A stretch of DNA of 5,593 nt from an uncultured Asticcacaulis sp. (GTDB lineage: Bacteria > Pseudomonadota > Alphaproteobacteria > Caulobacterales > Caulobacteraceae), in contig CAMLLA010000281.1 in NCBI GenBank assembly GCA_946480525.1, forward strand, positions 1 to 5,593. Reading direction: 5' to 3'. Under the pieces are notes generated by a model, which made no database searches, was not told the origin of the DNA, and saw only the letters and a list, made by a program, of their open reading frames with translations. Of the stretch, positions 5,160-5,593 are shown in pieces. The position numbers were made by a program, and so were the translations under genes. The stretch's first letter is position 1; each line of letters starts with the position of its first letter.

Positions 5160-5593
5160 TCAGGACGACCGCGTTCTCACATGGCGGGCACGGCCGGCGC
5201 GCACCGGCACACCGGCTTCCACCGGGCGCGGCATATCCGAACGGCGGCGCATGCGCGTCTGCTCCCGGGGGTCCCCGCGCAACGACCTGCGCGCGGCCTC
5301 GAACATCATTGGAACGACCGCCAGGAACACACCCGTGACGTCCGCCAGCCAGTCCATAACGCTGCCGCTGCGTCCTATGAAGGGCTGGATCACTTCGATA
5401 AGTCCGCCGATCGCAAGGCAGATCAGAACCACATCCCACTTACGCATACGGGGCATCGCCAGAAGGCCGAACGACGCCAGGCCATAAAAGGCCAGGATAT
5501 GACTTTCCTTGTCGGTCAGGCCGAACCATTCCTCCGCGCCGCTGAACGGGCCAAAGACGAGAATGGCCACCGTGACGGTCAGCAGGATCAGGC
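5160..5593 (-). CDS. VanZ-like family membrane protein, 5' end beyond the window
   Basis: The minus-strand frame is open to the window edge; residues before the GTG at 5570 read LILLTVTVAILVFGPFS, a clear membrane helix. The true start is therefore probably outside. Numbered from that GTG, 136 residues are seen. They include the VanZ-like hallmarks TDKESHILAFYGLASF (19-34, with Asp20-Lys21 and His24), GLIEVIQPFIGRSG (56-69, with Glu59 and Gln62) and MDWLADVTG (72-80). Three hydrophobic segments sit near 25-39, 46-61 and 76-90. The last 43 residues are an Arg-rich cytoplasmic-type tail. VanZ confers teicoplanin tolerance in some Gram-positives, but most VanZ-like proteins in proteobacteria have no known function, so no resistance role is claimed. 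It lies upstream of phnCDE on the same strand but is separated by 272 bases and a terminator. Confidence 0.85.
   Translation of the reverse strand, partial: LILLTVTVAILVFGPFSGAEEWFGLTDKESHILAFYGLASFGLLAMPRMRKWDVVLICLAIGGLIEVIQPFIGRSGSVMDWLADVTGVFLAVVPMMFEAARRSLRGDPREQTRMRRRSDMPRPVEAGVPVRAGRARHVRTRSS

Overview
The window is GC-rich (about 60% by eye) with dense coding and short operonic spacing. It carries a classic phnCDE transporter, an alphaproteobacterial-style GT4 glycosyltransferase and a VanZ-like protein. Together these point to an alphaproteobacterium, possibly Caulobacterales-like, though that placement is an impression of protein style and cannot be proved here. The first 11 bases equal the end of the standard Illumina adapter, so position 1 is probably a contig end and real sequence starts near base 12.

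Layout from left to right. Bases 1-155 hold the adapter remnant and the possible start of a truncated minus-strand exported or lipoprotein gene. A TetR-type repressor lies on the minus strand (156-812). A 306-base divergent intergenic region (813-1118) holds two candidate operator palindromes. A GT-B glycosyltransferase lies on the plus strand and most likely starts at a TTG at 1119, ending at an intrinsic terminator. Convergent to it, on the minus strand, is a compact phnC-phnD-phnE operon (4887 down to 2220). It encodes the ATPase, a lipoprotein substrate-binding protein and the permease of a phosphonate/phosphite-type ABC importer. phnC and phnD overlap by 8 bases, and the phnD stop codon overlaps the phnE ribosome binding site. 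Upstream of phnC is a 272-base regulatory region, followed by a minus-strand VanZ-like membrane protein gene that runs off the right edge.

The most interesting part is the phnC leader. A PHO-box-like direct repeat (TGTCA-N6-TGTTA) with a correctly spaced -10 candidate is followed at once by a strong intrinsic terminator. One arm of that terminator can pair instead with a downstream repeat. This could be an attenuator behind a phosphate-starvation promoter, or simply the terminator of the vanZ-like gene. Just upstream is a long near-perfect hairpin enclosed by two copies of GTTGCAACC. If the PHO box is real, phosphorus-starved cells would induce phosphonate uptake. The convergent glycosyltransferase could then be involved in phosphorus-sparing glycolipid synthesis, but that second link is speculation.
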